From Carex sylvatica (taxonomy: Eukaryota; Streptophyta; Magnoliopsida; Poales; Cyperaceae): DNA of 28,436 nucleotides. The translations under genes and the position numbers were made by a program. The DNA is taken from NCBI GenBank assembly GCA_964058845.1, contig CAXKVR010000662.1, positions 1 through 28,436 on the forward strand, read 5' to 3'. The notes beneath the pieces were generated by a model that did not search any database, was not told the DNA's origin, and saw nothing but the letters and a program-made list of their open reading frames with translations. Positions 10,296-20,785 of this stretch are shown piece by piece (position 1 is the stretch's first letter; each line of letters begins with the position of its first letter).

Positions 10296-12122
10296 CTAAA
10301 TTTTTCTAACAGAAATTACCCCCATATGAGCAACATGCTCTTCAAACTTATTGGGTGGTAATTCTTTAATAAGTGGATCCGCTAACATGGAGTCTGTCTC
10401 TATATGTTATATGGATAACTGACCATTCTGCACTCTCTCTTTTACAACCAAGAACTTGATGTCAATGTACTTGGACTTTGACGAACTTCGGTTGTTGTTT
10501 GCGTATAGCATAGCTGAATTATTGTCACAATATAATTTTAGTGGTCTCTCAATAGACTCCACTATACACAGCCTAGTGACAAAATTGCGTAGCCATACAC
10601 CATGATTCGATGACTCATGATATGCTACAAATTCTGCTGCCATTGTGGAAGATGATATAAGTGACTGTTTAGCACTCTTCTATGAAACAGTTCCTCTAGC
10701 TAACATATAAATGTAGCCAGATGTAGATTTCATGCTATATTGGTATCCTCCAAAATTAGAATCGGTATACCCAATGACCTCTAGCTTGTCCAATCTCCGA
10801 TACGTGAGCATGTGTTCTTTTGTTCACTTCAGGTACCTCAAGACCCGTTTGGCTGCTTTCCAATGATCTAGACCTGGGTTTGATAAGTATCGGCCCAACA
10901 TGCAAGTGATGAACGCAATATCCAGACGCGTACATACTTGCGCATACATGATGCTCCCAACGACTGAGGCATATGGATACTTTTGCATTACTTTCTTTTC
11001 TAAATTATTCTTTGGGCATTGACTGAGACTGAATTTGTCTCCTTTTGCCACAGGGGTATGTCCTGGTTTACTGTCTTGCATGCCATACCTTTTCAAGACC
11101 TTTTCGATATAATTCATTTAGGACAAACCCAATATACCTTGGGTTCTATTCCTCAGTATTTCAATCCTTAGGACAAATGATGCATCACTAAGATCTTTCA
11201 TCTCAAATTTCTTCATCATAAAGTTCTTAGTCTCATGCAACATATTTATATCATTGCTGGCAAGCAATATGTCATCGACATATAAAATCAGAAACACAAA
11301 CTTACTCCCACAGAACTTGAGGTATATAGACTCATCCACAAGATTTGACTCAAAATCAAATGAGACAATCACATTGTGAAATTTGTAGTACCATTGACGA
11401 GACGCTTGCTTTAGTCCTTAGATGAATTTCTTAAGTTTGCACACTATAGACTTTGCGTCTCCTAACACATAGTTTTCTAGTTGCACTATATAGATTGTTT
11501 CTTCAATGTCACCATTGAGAAAAGCTGTCTTAACATCCATCTGATGAAGCTCTAAATTGAAATGCGTAACTAATGCCAATATAATTCTTAAAGAGTCTTT
11601 CAATGAAACTGGAGAGAAAGTCTCTTTATAATCGATGCCTTCCTTTTGTTTAAAACCCTTAGCGACAAGACGAGTCTTATATTTTTTCACATTATTTTTC
11701 GAATCCTTCTTGGTTTTAAATATCTACTTAGAACCAATGGGTCTCGATCCTTTAGGTAATGAGACAATTTTCCAAACGTCATTGTCAGCCATAGATTTTA
11801 TTTTCTCATTCATGGCATCGATCCACTTGTGAGAGTTGGAGTCTTACATGGCTTGCTGAAAATTTATAGGGTCATTTTCTAACATGTCAACATCAAACTT
11901 ATGTTCTTGAAGGTAAACTACATAATCCGAATATATTGCAGACCTTTTCTCTCTAGTGGACTTTCTTATTGGCAATTCTGAATTTTCTTGAGGATTTCCA
12001 GTATTGTTATCTACAATCTGGTCAACAACAACATTATTCAGAATTTCTGGAATTTCTTTTATGTACTGTTTGGTCTTGTTGAGTTTGGTCTTCAATAATG
12101 GTTTCATTTTCGATAATTGCAT
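10296..12122 (-). pseudogene. copia pol: reverse transcriptase and RNase H, stop-riddled
   Basis: A single reading frame runs from 12122 down to a terminal TAG at 10296-10298. It is interrupted only by point stops at 11844, 11724, 11418, 11118, 10824, 10680 and 10407 (lowest base of each). Recognisable RT landmarks in order: YKTRLVAKGF, ETFSPV, LHQMDVKTAFLNG, the catalytic YVDD (11271-11282), then the connection segment with [11 protein letters not shown] and RPD-like TRLDIAF. RNase H shows MAAEF and LYCDNNSA with its acidic residues, and the C-terminal tail has ADPLIK and EEHVAHMG. The enzyme would copy element RNA in virus-like particles. The stops rule out a full-length product. Several fall where the family normally has Trp or Gln, fitting C-to-T or G-to-A change. 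Confidence 0.92.
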
Positions 12123-12217
12123 TTTGAGTTAAAATGGGTTAAATATCCACAAAACTTTCAATACCTGTGAAAATATTTACATATTCCTCTTCGAATTCAA
12201 AATTAATTATTGTATCT

Positions 12218-12239
12218 CCCCCCCCCCCCCCCCCCCCCC
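12218..12239. repeat. Poly-C (poly-G on the coding strand) tract in copia pol
   Basis: Twenty-two uninterrupted C on the plus strand, between integrase and RT. On the coding strand it follows the conserved-looking FFEDVEF and a Gly codon. The frame that continues with an acidic segment downstream differs from the integrase frame, so the tract coincides with a frameshift. Real slippage or an assembly length error are both possible. Confidence 0.95.
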
Positions 12240-12292
12240 ACAAACTCAACATCCTCAAAAAATTTTGCATTTTCCGTCTCAAAAATTATAAA

Positions 12293-13074
12293 TTATGTGG
12301 AATTATAAAACTTATAACCCCTTGATCGCTCGGGATACCCAATAAAATAATAACTAACAGTTCTTTCATCTAGTTTCTTTTTATGTGGCCTATAAGGCTT
12401 TGCTTCAGCTGGACATCTCCATACACGTAAGTGCTTTAAATTAGGCTTTTGCCCATTCCAAATTTTATATGGAATTTTGTTAGTTGCTTTAGTGGGTACT
12501 CTATTTAGGATATGTGCTGCAGTCTTTAAGGCTTCACCCCATAGATTATTTGGTAGAAAAGTACAACTTATTATACTTTTTATCATGTCCTTAAGCATTC
12601 GATTGCACCTCTCAGAAACACCATTCATTGCCGACAAACCGGGCAATGTAAAATGAGACACAATGCCGCATTCTTCTATGAAATGTGCAAAAGACCCTTT
12701 ACATTATTCTCTTGATCCATCATATCTGCCGTAATATTCACCACCACGGTCAGATCTAATGGCCTTAGTGCGTTTGTTAAGTTGTAACTCACCTTCCGCT
12801 TTGAAATTTTTGAACATCTCAAGGGCTTGAGCCTTTTGGCTTCATATTTTCTAAAATTAGTTTATTTTTCTTTTATGCAATTTATACAATCACTAAGATC
12901 TGAAAAATCTAAGGGTTGTAGAATTTCATTCGACACAAGTCTTTCAATCCTACGTATAGAAATGTGACCTAATCTTTTGTGCCATAATGAAGCTGAATTT
13001 TCATTAGTTAATTTTCTTTTCTTGCTATTTGTATCAACATGCAAGGTTTTAATATAAGAGCTATTGACATCCAA
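12293..13074 (-). pseudogene. copia integrase with internal deletion, plus GAG-pre-integrase motif
   Basis: The HHCC zinc-binding part is visible as WHKRLGH (near 12975) with CINC at the end (12871-12882), closed by a stop at 12862-12864. The core follows: SDRGGEYY holds the second catalytic Asp (codon 12749-12751), and NGVSER holds the catalytic Glu (codon 12611-12613). Then come LWGEALKTAAHILNRVPTKA and the C-terminal YFIGYPERSRGYKF. The segment that should carry the first catalytic Asp (the HTD motif) is absent: sequence resembling the helix before the second Asp begins within about 40 bp of the zinc motif, near 12825-12845. Other stops lie at 12704 and 12293. Integrase activity is therefore lost. 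Confidence 0.88.
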
Positions 13075-13198
13075 AGAATATAGATTATCATAAACAGAAA
13101 AAAATCAAAATCAACTTGTTTTGAATCATGAAACAAACCAAAGTTTCGATTTCCAAAAGTACAAGTAAATTCATACTTATTCAATGCAGAAATAGAAA

Positions 13199-13582
13199 TT
13201 AAGTTACGTCTAAAGACGGTACAACAAATGTCTCATACAAATTCAAATAAAATTCTGATTTTAACAATAATCTATAAGTCCCAATAGCATCCACTTCAGC
13301 TTTATTGCCATCGCCCACAAAGATGAATCTTTCATCATCACTTGACTTCTGACAATTTAGGCAACCCTGCAAAGATATACTTATGTGAGTAGTTGCACCT
13401 GAATCTATCCACCAAGTATATCTTGATACAGAAGATAAATTAACTTCCGTGCAAACCATAACAAGATATTTACCTTTATTAACACGCCATGCGTGATAAT
13501 TCTGGCAATTAATCTTCTTGTGTCCAACCGCACCACAGAAGTAACAGGCATTTTCTGATGTGGCAACTTTCTTGCCCTTATC
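13199..13582 (-). pseudogene. copia gag CCHC knuckle and aspartic protease
   Basis: This continues the gag frame beyond a TAG at 13583-13585. The zinc knuckle reads CYFCGAVGHKKINC (13505-13546, C-x2-C-x4-H-x4-C), which binds element RNA. About 30 codons later the retropepsin active site appears as WWIDSGATTHIS, with D-S-G at 13397-13405. The frame is lost near 13215, where the following pre-integrase sequence continues in another frame. The DSGA active site itself is intact. Confidence 0.88.
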
Positions 13583-14271
13583 CTATTTCTTATTGGTGGT
13601 CAATGCAGCATCTTTATTATCCTTAATCTGATCAAATCTTTTACGCTTAGCTGAAACCTTAGATTTGAAAGTTGTAGCAAAATGAGCACTTTTTGTCTTA
13701 TGTTGGTTCAGTTTTTTCTCTTCTTCCACACAATGAGATATTAGTTTATTGAGTGGACATTTGTCTTTCTGACAATTATAGCTCACCCTAAACTGTCCAA
13801 AGTGTGGAGGAAAGGATATCAATACCAAGTGCACTAAGAGATCATTAGAGATCTCCAACTTAAGTGCCCTTAGTTTTGAAACAACATTTGACATCTCCAT
13901 GATGTACTCCCTAACACTTTCCTTATCTTTATACTTCATTGAGACAAGTTTGGTCAAGAGTATACCAATTTCAGATTTTTCACTCTTGACAAACCTTGTC
14001 TCAACTTCAGCCAAAAATGCCTTAGCATTGGTAATCTTATCAGAAATTGAGCCTCTAAATGCCTCTGAATTGACATTTTCATGATCATTAGACTCACTCT
14101 ATTAGATCTCTTCCACTTTTCCTCAAACCTTTGAATTTTAACAATCTCATCAGCTGTTGAGGTATTAGTGACTTTGGGACAGTCTATCATGAGTTCTAAG
14201 TCTAAATCAATGACACCGAGAGTTATCATAACACTCTCCTGTCAATACGTAAAATTGGTTCTATTCAACAT
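13583..14271 (-). pseudogene. copia gag (capsid-like) remnant
   Basis: A plausible ATG at 14269-14271 opens a frame with a TGA at 14242-14244, at a position where Trp is usual in this gag family, followed by the typical TLGVIDLDL. Near 14050-14090 the frame changes. The second frame carries the conserved gag helices: FVKSEKSEIGILLTKL, SVREYIMEMSNVVSKL, LLVHLVLISFPPHFGQF and NKLISHCVEEE. A TAG at 13583 separates it from the zinc knuckle. Gag forms the particle that packages element RNA; this copy cannot make it intact. Confidence 0.85.
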
Positions 14272-15256
14272 AGGTATGTCTTTTAGGCTAGTAGTAATGC
14301 TAGCTGAAAATACGAACAAAAACACACAAAACAACCACGATTTAGTAAAATTAAATTCTGAATTTTATAAATTATGTTCAAACAAAGGCTAAACTTAACC
14401 ATCATAAAACAAAGTATCGGTTTTTCATTAATGGTTTACCGGAGGGTAAATAAATAATTTCTTATGATACTTTGCCACAATAATAAAGTAATGATGATTC
14501 TATAACATATCGAAAAATATGTCTTCCGAAGGGCCAACATATTGACATATGTATTAATCATAATAATCATCGCTTACTTTAAAATTACTCAATTGTGCAT
14601 AAAACTTAAATAATTATTACCTTTCGGAGGGCCGACAATTAATTGCTTCAATTAAATGCACACTTAAATCTCTTTTATATAATGAATATAAATTAATTTT
14701 GTCAAAAAAGGCACCGGAGGGTACAATAATGACTCAACTAATTTAATTCAAGATATATATAACTTCAATGCCTTTATAAAAATCATAATCTATACTATAA
14801 AATAAAACTGAGATGAACACATGATCTAGAGAGAGTTTAAATTTGGAAGCACCTTAAAATAGTCTTTCAAAATTAGAAAGATTTCTAATTTTGTAATTTT
14901 TTTCGTTTCAAAAAATTTATCAAAAAATAATTTTTTTTTAAATCCTAATTTTCATAACTACTCAATAAACGCCAAATTAATGGCAGCAGAATCTTCTGTG
15001 GCCACGATAAGCCCCACAAAGAAATCCAAGACCAAATCTTGATTAGAATTTTGCGATTTCAAATGAAAATCTTCGAGCAAACCCTAACCAAATTAATAAC
15101 TTAAAATTGGGCAGTCATGATCTTAATTTAAAACATCTTTTGTGCTTCCAAACTTTCATTTTCAGAAAAATTAAGAAAAAAATCAAGAAAATCGACGAAA
15201 AAATCAATTCATAATTCTCTCTAGATCCTTAAAGACCTAATCCTTCGGCAAAGGAA
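14272..15256 (-). other. copia 5' leader with spaced repeat motif
   Basis: About 1 kb between PBS and gag with no coding frame. Four copies of a C-[CG]-[GA]-[GA]-GGG motif (plus-strand CCGGAGGGT or TCCGAAGGGCC) occur at 14439, 14525, 14624 and 14713, spaced 86, 99 and 89 bp apart in otherwise A+T-rich sequence. Some have local dyad symmetry, e.g. TTTACCGGAGGGTAAA. They may be structured packaging or leader elements; this is inference. Confidence 0.7.
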
Positions 15257-15269
15257 GGCTTTGATACCA
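15257..15269 (-). other. Primer-binding site (initiator tRNA-Met type)
   Basis: Minus strand reads TGGTATCAAAGCC two bases after the 5' LTR ends. It differs at one position from TGGTATCAGAGC, the usual plant copia PBS complementary to the 3' end of initiator tRNA-Met. Confidence 0.85.
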
Positions 15270-15271
15270 CT

Positions 15272-16313
15272 TGTTGGGGAATCATAAAGTTTAAACAATT
15301 ATGCCTTATCTAGAGATCAAATAATTATATCTCATCTAGGGTTCAAACACTTACACCCCGGGAAAGAAGAAACAATCCCCACCTTAACCTAAAACCATCC
15401 TATGCCAAAGAGACCTAAAACATAAACTTAAGTATGGAATATAATACCTGATTCCATGTTGTTTGCCATGGAATCCCGAATTCATTGTAGGAGCGACAAC
15501 CGTCTCCATGAGCGCAAGACAAGACTTTAGATAGCTTTTCCTTTCACGCCCTTTTGATTTGATTATAGATTAAGTCTTCCAAAGCAACAAGATCGTCCTT
15601 GAGAGATCCTCTCCAATTTTCTTATGGATCTCTCTTCTCAATTCTTTAATGGTGGAAGAGAAAGAGAAGGCTCTCAAAATTCTGTATAGAATAACCTCTA
15701 TAAGAATTCTGAGATGAGTTGGTTAATTATCTTGTGCCTTGGGAGCCCATATTTATATAGTTTACACATCTGACAGCGCGAGTGCGGGTGGCTCACCCGC
15801 ACTGCATCTCAGTGCGTCTGCACTGGATCAAGACGTGTCCAAACAACCGCCTTAAATTATATTTCATAAATAGCATGTATCCTTAGTGCGTCCGCACTCA
15901 GAGTCAGTGCGGGTCATCCACCAGCATTGGGCCAAAACCGAAATCTGAAAATTGTCCAAGTACTCAGTGCGGGTCAGTCCACCCGCACTAGGCTCGAACT
16001 TTTTCCTGCGTTGCCCTGAAGTTCATAGAAATTGACTAAGTACTAAGTGCGTCTGCACTCAGATCCAATATGGGTGAGCCACCTGCATTGGGTCCCAAAA
16101 AAGCAGTTTTCTGTATTTACAAATCTCAGAATTAGACCATCAATGATTTGATCTTTGCCTAAATTGTTATACACACTTATAGACCACATCCTATTGAATA
16201 CATAGATTGTCTAATATCTTAATTTGATCACTTTAATTGTGACAACCATATTTGACAGTATAGAATTCATAATTATATTACATATATGCTCAACGTTGGA
16301 TTAAGATCCAACA
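15272..16313 (-). repeat. 5' LTR of the copia element
   Basis: About 1042 bp, aligned throughout with 8773-9802. On the element strand it starts TGTTGGATC at 16313 and ends CCCCAACA at 15272. TATA box at 15751-15760; the hairpin array is at about 15779-16085, with several stems weakened by point changes compared with the other LTR. Confidence 0.95.
15751..15760 (-). promoter_or_regulatory. TATA box of the 5' LTR
   Basis: Minus strand CTATATAAAT, at the same place as the TATA box in the other LTR. It would drive genomic RNA transcription of the element if the element were not silenced. Confidence 0.55.
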
Positions 16314-17600
16314 TATCATGCGTATGTTCTAACATACAAAATTTAGGTGGTGTCCGACACTTTTGGGCACATGTAATTAATTAGAAAAATCACAAACCTT
16401 AAAAAATACCCTATTTTTATGCTACAAATTAATTTATCTCAATTCTATAATATTTTCTTTTCTTTTTTTTATGATTTTTTTCTAGAGTTTCAAAAAAAAA
16501 GTATCATTTGGGAAAAAAAAGTTACATATATAGGGCTCAAATGTGACGTGTATACGTTCATTGTCATGTTAGAATTAGAACATAATATGTCAACATAAGA
16601 TGTGTCAAGATTCATATCGTGTCGTTCGTGTCTTCTATGTCAAATTTCAACATATAAAATTTAATAAGATCATAAAAATGAATCGTATCAAGTTATGTCA
16701 CGGCACTGGACAAAATTTTTAATTTTTAATTTTTATTTCGATTTTACTTCGATTTTCTTTTTTGAATAATATGTAGACGGCTAGTTGTAGTGTGTACTAT
16801 AATTTTTCTGTACGAAATTTAGATATGTTACAGGTGTAACAATTCAATTTAATTTATTAATTGTTTATTATTTAAAAATTAGAATTTATGTGTAAATTAA
16901 ATTTTAAAATAAATAAAGTTCACTTTTAGTGTAACAGAAACTTCAAACTCTGATAGTAATCTTTTATTTTTTGCATTATGTCAGATACATGCAAAAGCAA
17001 CAATAATTGCGTCTTTACCGGTATCTACACGAACAAGTTGATAAACAACAACGAGTCGAAGTGCTAGTGTTGACTAACAATCCCCTCTCTTTCGGTTTTT
17101 GAAATGGTGCTAACTCAGACAGATTAGATTTTCGATCTATTCAATAAAATCAAAATTTTGTTTCCCAATCTTTTTTCTATCTAATCTGAAACTGAACAAT
17201 ACATGTGTATATAATACATTGCAACCATTTAAATTGCATCTAATCAGATTCACTTATCCAAATGTAATTAGATGAGATAAAAGAGAGCAAATTTTCAGAC
17301 CCATCACATAAGCGGCCCAATATATTAATCCATATATATAATTTTATAATTTCAGCAATTAACTATTAATTATACTCCAAAATATTTTGGCACGTAGGAT
17401 ATTTCTAACATTTTCATGTCTCAAATATACACAACCTTTCTTATATTTAAATATTTATTATTATTTTCTAAGAAAAAAATTAAGCTTAATTCATTAAATT
17501 GAAAAAGTTTGGAAAAAAAGCTATTCGATTTTGCAAAGATTTCACAAAAAGAAAAAAGGAAGAAAGTACAAGAATCAAACCTATCCACGCTCTCCTAGAT
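16314..17600. other. Intergenic A+T-rich DNA upstream of the cyclin gene
   Basis: No frame with protein-like composition and no repeat structure I can delimit. It presumably includes the distal promoter of the downstream cyclin gene. I saw no convincing E2F site (TTTSGCGC-like) in it. Confidence 0.5.
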
Positions 17601-17601
17601 T

Positions 17602-17662
17602 TTATATATTTCCCTCCATCTATACCCACCAGCTCACAATCTCTCTCTCTCTCTCTCTCTCT
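17602..17662 (+). promoter_or_regulatory. Core promoter of the cyclin gene: TATA-like box and CT tract
   Basis: TTATATAT (17602-17609) lies about 30 bp before a pure (CT)11 tract at 17641-17662, which continues as CCCTCTCC. This TATA-to-pyrimidine-tract arrangement is common in plant promoters and puts the likely transcription start at about 17632-17645. The spacing is inferred. Confidence 0.45.
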
Positions 17663-17683
17663 CCCTCTCCATTTCATCTCTAG

Positions 17684-17728
17684 ATGGATTGCTCATCTCC
17701 CTCTCCATCTATCCACCTCTCCCAATAG
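17684..17728 (+). promoter_or_regulatory. Upstream ORF in the cyclin 5' leader
   Basis: An ATG at 17684-17686 opens a 14-codon frame rich in Ser and Pro, ending in TAG at 17726-17728. It lies 68 bp upstream of the cyclin ATG and downstream of the inferred transcription start. A uORF here would be expected to lower main-ORF translation; conservation is unknown. Confidence 0.4.
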
Positions 17729-17796
17729 AACCCAAAACCCCAAAACCCACAAACACATCACAAAATAGCACTCTAATAGGCAAACGAGATAAACAA

Positions 17797-19435
17797 ATGG
17801 AAGATGGTACTCCAAGTTCTTTCTCTATCTCCAATCTGATGTGCCAAGAGGATAGCACCGATCTAGACTTTAACATAGAATCAGAAAGTCATAGCAAAAT
17901 ATGTCTCTCATCCCTCAGAGATGAAGGCTTCTCTGAAACTGAGGAAAAATACATAGAGACACTGGTGTCTAAGGAAATGAATTTCTGTATCATGTATCGG
18001 CCTTGCTCGTCTTCTTGTTACGATGATAATTTATCCATTGTTATTGATGATTGGTTTAAATCTGTTCGATATGATGCCGTTCAATGGATTCTAAGAGTAA
18101 GCTATATATTTTTGTAGAACATTTTTTTTAAGAAAAAAGACCAGAAGAGATTGTGATCTTATTAATAATGCAATGCTTTGAAAAGTTGTTTTAGTTTATA
18201 TTTTGCCTTCTTTTTTGGATTATCAGACAAGCATCTATTTTGGGATGGGTTTTCAAACATCGTACTTGGCAGTGACATACTTCGATCGGTTCTCGCTCCG
18301 ACGAGTCTTTGATGTGAGAAATATATTCCTCAAACTAAACTAAACAAAAATAAAATGAATATATCTCCCTCTCCATTTACGAGCTCTAAATATTTTTCAC
18401 CTTTGTATTTGTAATCATCAGAAAGAAAAACCATGGGCAGCACGGTTGCTATCAATCGCGTGTTTGTCTCTGGCAGCAAAAATGGAAGAATACAGAGCAC
18501 CAAATTTATCAGAGTACAGAAGCGATGGATGCGAGTTTAGTGCCGATTCAATCCAACGAATGGAACTACTTGTTTTGAGCACGCTAGATTGGCGCATGAG
18601 TTGCATCTCACCGTTTGACTATATAAGATTTTTCACGTCACAGTTCGATCATGACCATGGATCAGATGGTCTGATGATCAGAGCCGTTCGATTTGTTCTC
18701 TCATCCCTTGCAGGTACATTTGCTTTTTCATGTGCGCTCTTAGTCATCCTTCATGTTCTTTATTAGATGATTTATTTGTGTCCATTCGTTTAGGTGCTCT
18801 TTACAGTAATCTAATATAAAGGCCGAACACATTTTTTTTTTTTTTTTTGTAAAATAAAATATAGCAGGACTGGACTTGTCATGTGTTTGTTTATATAATA
18901 AATGGCTCAAAGGGTTCTGTTGCTATTTGCAGGAAAATTTATAAATTTTGTTTAAAAAAAATTATAGAAAAAAAATCTGGTAACAATTTAATTATTTTCT
19001 TATTAATGCAGGGAGTAGTGTTTTGGATTATAGGCCGTCAACAGTAGCTACAGCCGCTATATTAGCTGCCTCAAATGAAAGATTAACAAAGGAATTAGTG
19101 GAATCAAAGATTAACAATCTTTCCCTGTCTGGCTACATAGAGAAGGTATATATTTCACTTGTCCTTTTTTTCCCCTTTTACAATAGAATAAAGAATTTTT
19201 CATATTATTCCAGAATCAATTATATTGTTTATGTCTTTTACAGGAGCATGTGTATGCTTGTTATCATGCCATGAATCAGGGGTCAGAAAGGAGTCTGAAA
19301 TGTTCAAAAAGATTGGCATCTCCAATCTCAAACTCAAATATACATGACACTATTGAAGGAATAGACATTAACATAAATACCCCTTCTCTTTCTTCCAATA
19401 AAAGGATAAGGCTGCATTTGCCAACTATCCACTAA
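17797..19435 (+). CDS. CYCD: D-type cyclin, CYCD5-like (5 exons)
   Basis: Exons are 17797-18096, 18227-18313, 18422-18713, 19012-19145 and 19244-19435. All introns are GT-AG, phases agree, and the product is 334 aa, within the plant CYCD range. D-type cyclins activate CDKA to phosphorylate the retinoblastoma-related protein at G1/S in the nucleus. Visible motifs: the RBR-binding LxCxE as LMCQE (14-18), followed by an acidic stretch; EEKYIETLVSKE (about 49-60) just before the cyclin box; the N-terminal cyclin box with AVQWILR, YLAVTYFDRF (113-122) and LSLAAKMEE (144-152); QRMELLVLSTLDWRM; and the C-terminal box with LDYRPSTVATAAILAAS and YACYHAM. The tail ends in a basic KRIRL. The start was chosen as the ATG giving the canonical N-terminal LxCxE position; upstream in-frame codons fall in the leader. 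Subgroup CYCD5 is judged from PxLSEY and DYRPST-type segments and is less certain than the D-class call. Confidence 0.93.
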
Positions 19436-19622
19436 AAAAAGCACCTTGACATCTTTTTTGTCATATGTCTATGGGGCTTGTGTTTATTTTATTTTATTTT
19501 GTTTCTTTCTTTTTTTTTAGAGAGAGAGCAGAGAGGGTTACTGGTCTTTTCTTATTTTTTGATTGGTTTGTCATATTATTGATTTTGTGTTTCTTTATTT
19601 TTTGAGTGCATTTTAAGAGAAA

Positions 19623-19634
19623 AATAAATAAATA
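19623..19634 (+). terminator. Likely poly(A) signal of the cyclin gene
   Basis: Overlapping AATAAATAAATA, 188 bp after the stop codon and preceded by U-rich sequence with TTTGTGTTT. It fits a plant near-upstream element; the actual cleavage site cannot be told. Confidence 0.45.
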
Positions 19635-19639
19635 TTTAT

Positions 19640-20403
19640 GGTAAGAGATGAGTCCCCAAGAGACCAAATTGAGGAGATTGTTTCTGCATGGCATTTTGTC
19701 GTCTAGAGGCCTGTATTCCTGTTGTCGTCTAGAGAATTTGGATTTACTATCAACTTATATGGCTCAGGCCAAAACATATTGTTAAGTACCATTAGCTGAC
19801 AAAAAATAAATTTTGGAAAGTGGTCACAAAAGGTGGGGCTCACTTGGGGGAAGTGGATTGGAGATGGTTATCTTTGGCATCCAGTCTAGAGAGAGATATA
19901 TAGTCTGAGTAACTGCAGTGCACTTTAGGTTTGATTGCAATTGGTCAGCTTTGTAAAGTTATAATTGTGTGTAAGTGTAATTGGTTTTTATTTTATTTTT
20001 CCCTTACCTTTTTCTGTTATTTTGGAAATGAAATGAGATTGCATTTGTTGGTGTGTGCATCACTTTATATCAGAGCAGTGCCAAACTTTTCAGATGGAAT
20101 CATAGAATCCTATGTAACATTTTTTCCATTTCACTCTTTGCTCTAGATGAAATCATAAGAACCTTTGAAGCTTGGCTTTCTAATCAGTCTCGTACTGTTA
20201 CTTAGAAGTTTCTTTTGCAGTACAAAACAGAAACCGTCTCCAATAATTTTAACAAGTTGAATCACTGCTTTTAATTAAAAGGCTATATTTACAACAAAAA
20301 ATCATCCAGTACCAAATTAGTTTCATCTGCAGAACATAAAAAAGAATTTTTCATGTTGTTTGACAATAAGTTTCTGTGTACTAATAATTTCAAAAACAGT
20401 GAT
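19640..20403. other. Intergenic DNA downstream of the cyclin gene
   Basis: A short duplicated word GTCGTCTAGAG (19698-19708 and 19722-19732) is visible. Otherwise nothing recognisable: no coding frame above 71 codons and no terminal repeats. Confidence 0.5.
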
Positions 20404-20537
20404 TTTGTACGTATTTTAAAAATAGTAAAAGTTTTCAAAAATTATAAAATCTCATTTTCAAACATATTTTAGTATGAATATCGTATTGAGCGGTTCGAAT
20501 CGATAATTTAAACTTTGAAAACAAAGATATAAAAAGC
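20404..20537. mobile_element. Solo arm of foldback family E (copy 2)
   Basis: The sequence TTTTCAAACATATTTTAGTA, then ATATCGTATTGAGCGGTTCGAATC and AACTTTGAAAACAAAGATATAAAAAG, matches the right arms of the copies at 8251 and 26824. No inverted partner is found on its left, so this is a truncated or half element. Confidence 0.6.
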
Positions 20538-20785
20538 ATGAGGTATTGGAATCCTTCTAAAAAAAAGATTGCATACTTCTTAATTGGCGCTTGATCAGTG
20601 GCCAGTCAATTTCTAAATTGAATCAAAAATTTGATATACAATATTATTTAAACTACAGGACGCAAAAAAAAATAAGGCTCGGTAATAATGAGAAGAAATT
20701 TAGTGTACAATTTTATGTTCTAAACAGCTCAACCTTAAATTGTATTAATTAGTTCAATAATCAAATTCAAACGACTAATTCAGAT

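Larger units (their letters stand above)
8773..16313 (-). mobile_element. Full-length, inactivated Ty1/copia LTR retrotransposon
   Basis: Two direct LTRs (8773-9802 and 15272-16313) flank a 5.5-kb internal region transcribed right to left. Each LTR reads TG...CA on the element strand and ends in the short inverted repeat TGTTGG/CCAACA. The flanks TAACA (8768-8772) and TATCA (16314-16318) agree at four of five bases and are the probable 5-bp target duplication. On the minus strand the domain order is PBS, leader, gag with a CCHC knuckle, protease, integrase, RT, RNase H and PPT; integrase before RT is diagnostic of copia. At least eleven in-frame stops, several frame changes and an integrase deletion make it non-autonomous. 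LTR divergence, counted by eye over the first ~290 bp, is about 9%, mostly transitions, so the insertion is old. Clade not assigned. Confidence 0.95.

Noticed and set aside
11635..11832. Plus-strand frames across the copia element (also 13899-14084 and 14168-14392)
   Set aside because: They are antisense shadows of the recognisable gag and pol frames on the minus strand.
17499..17768. 89-codon plus-strand frame over the cyclin promoter
   Set aside because: It spans the TATA-like box and the CT tract, giving a Ser/Leu run; it is a by-product of the microsatellite.
20492..20501. GGTTCGAATC, identical to a tRNA B-box/T-loop core (also at 27076-27085)
   Set aside because: Both lie in foldback arms of family E. 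No acceptor stem, D-arm or anticodon arm can be built upstream, so they are not tRNA genes.
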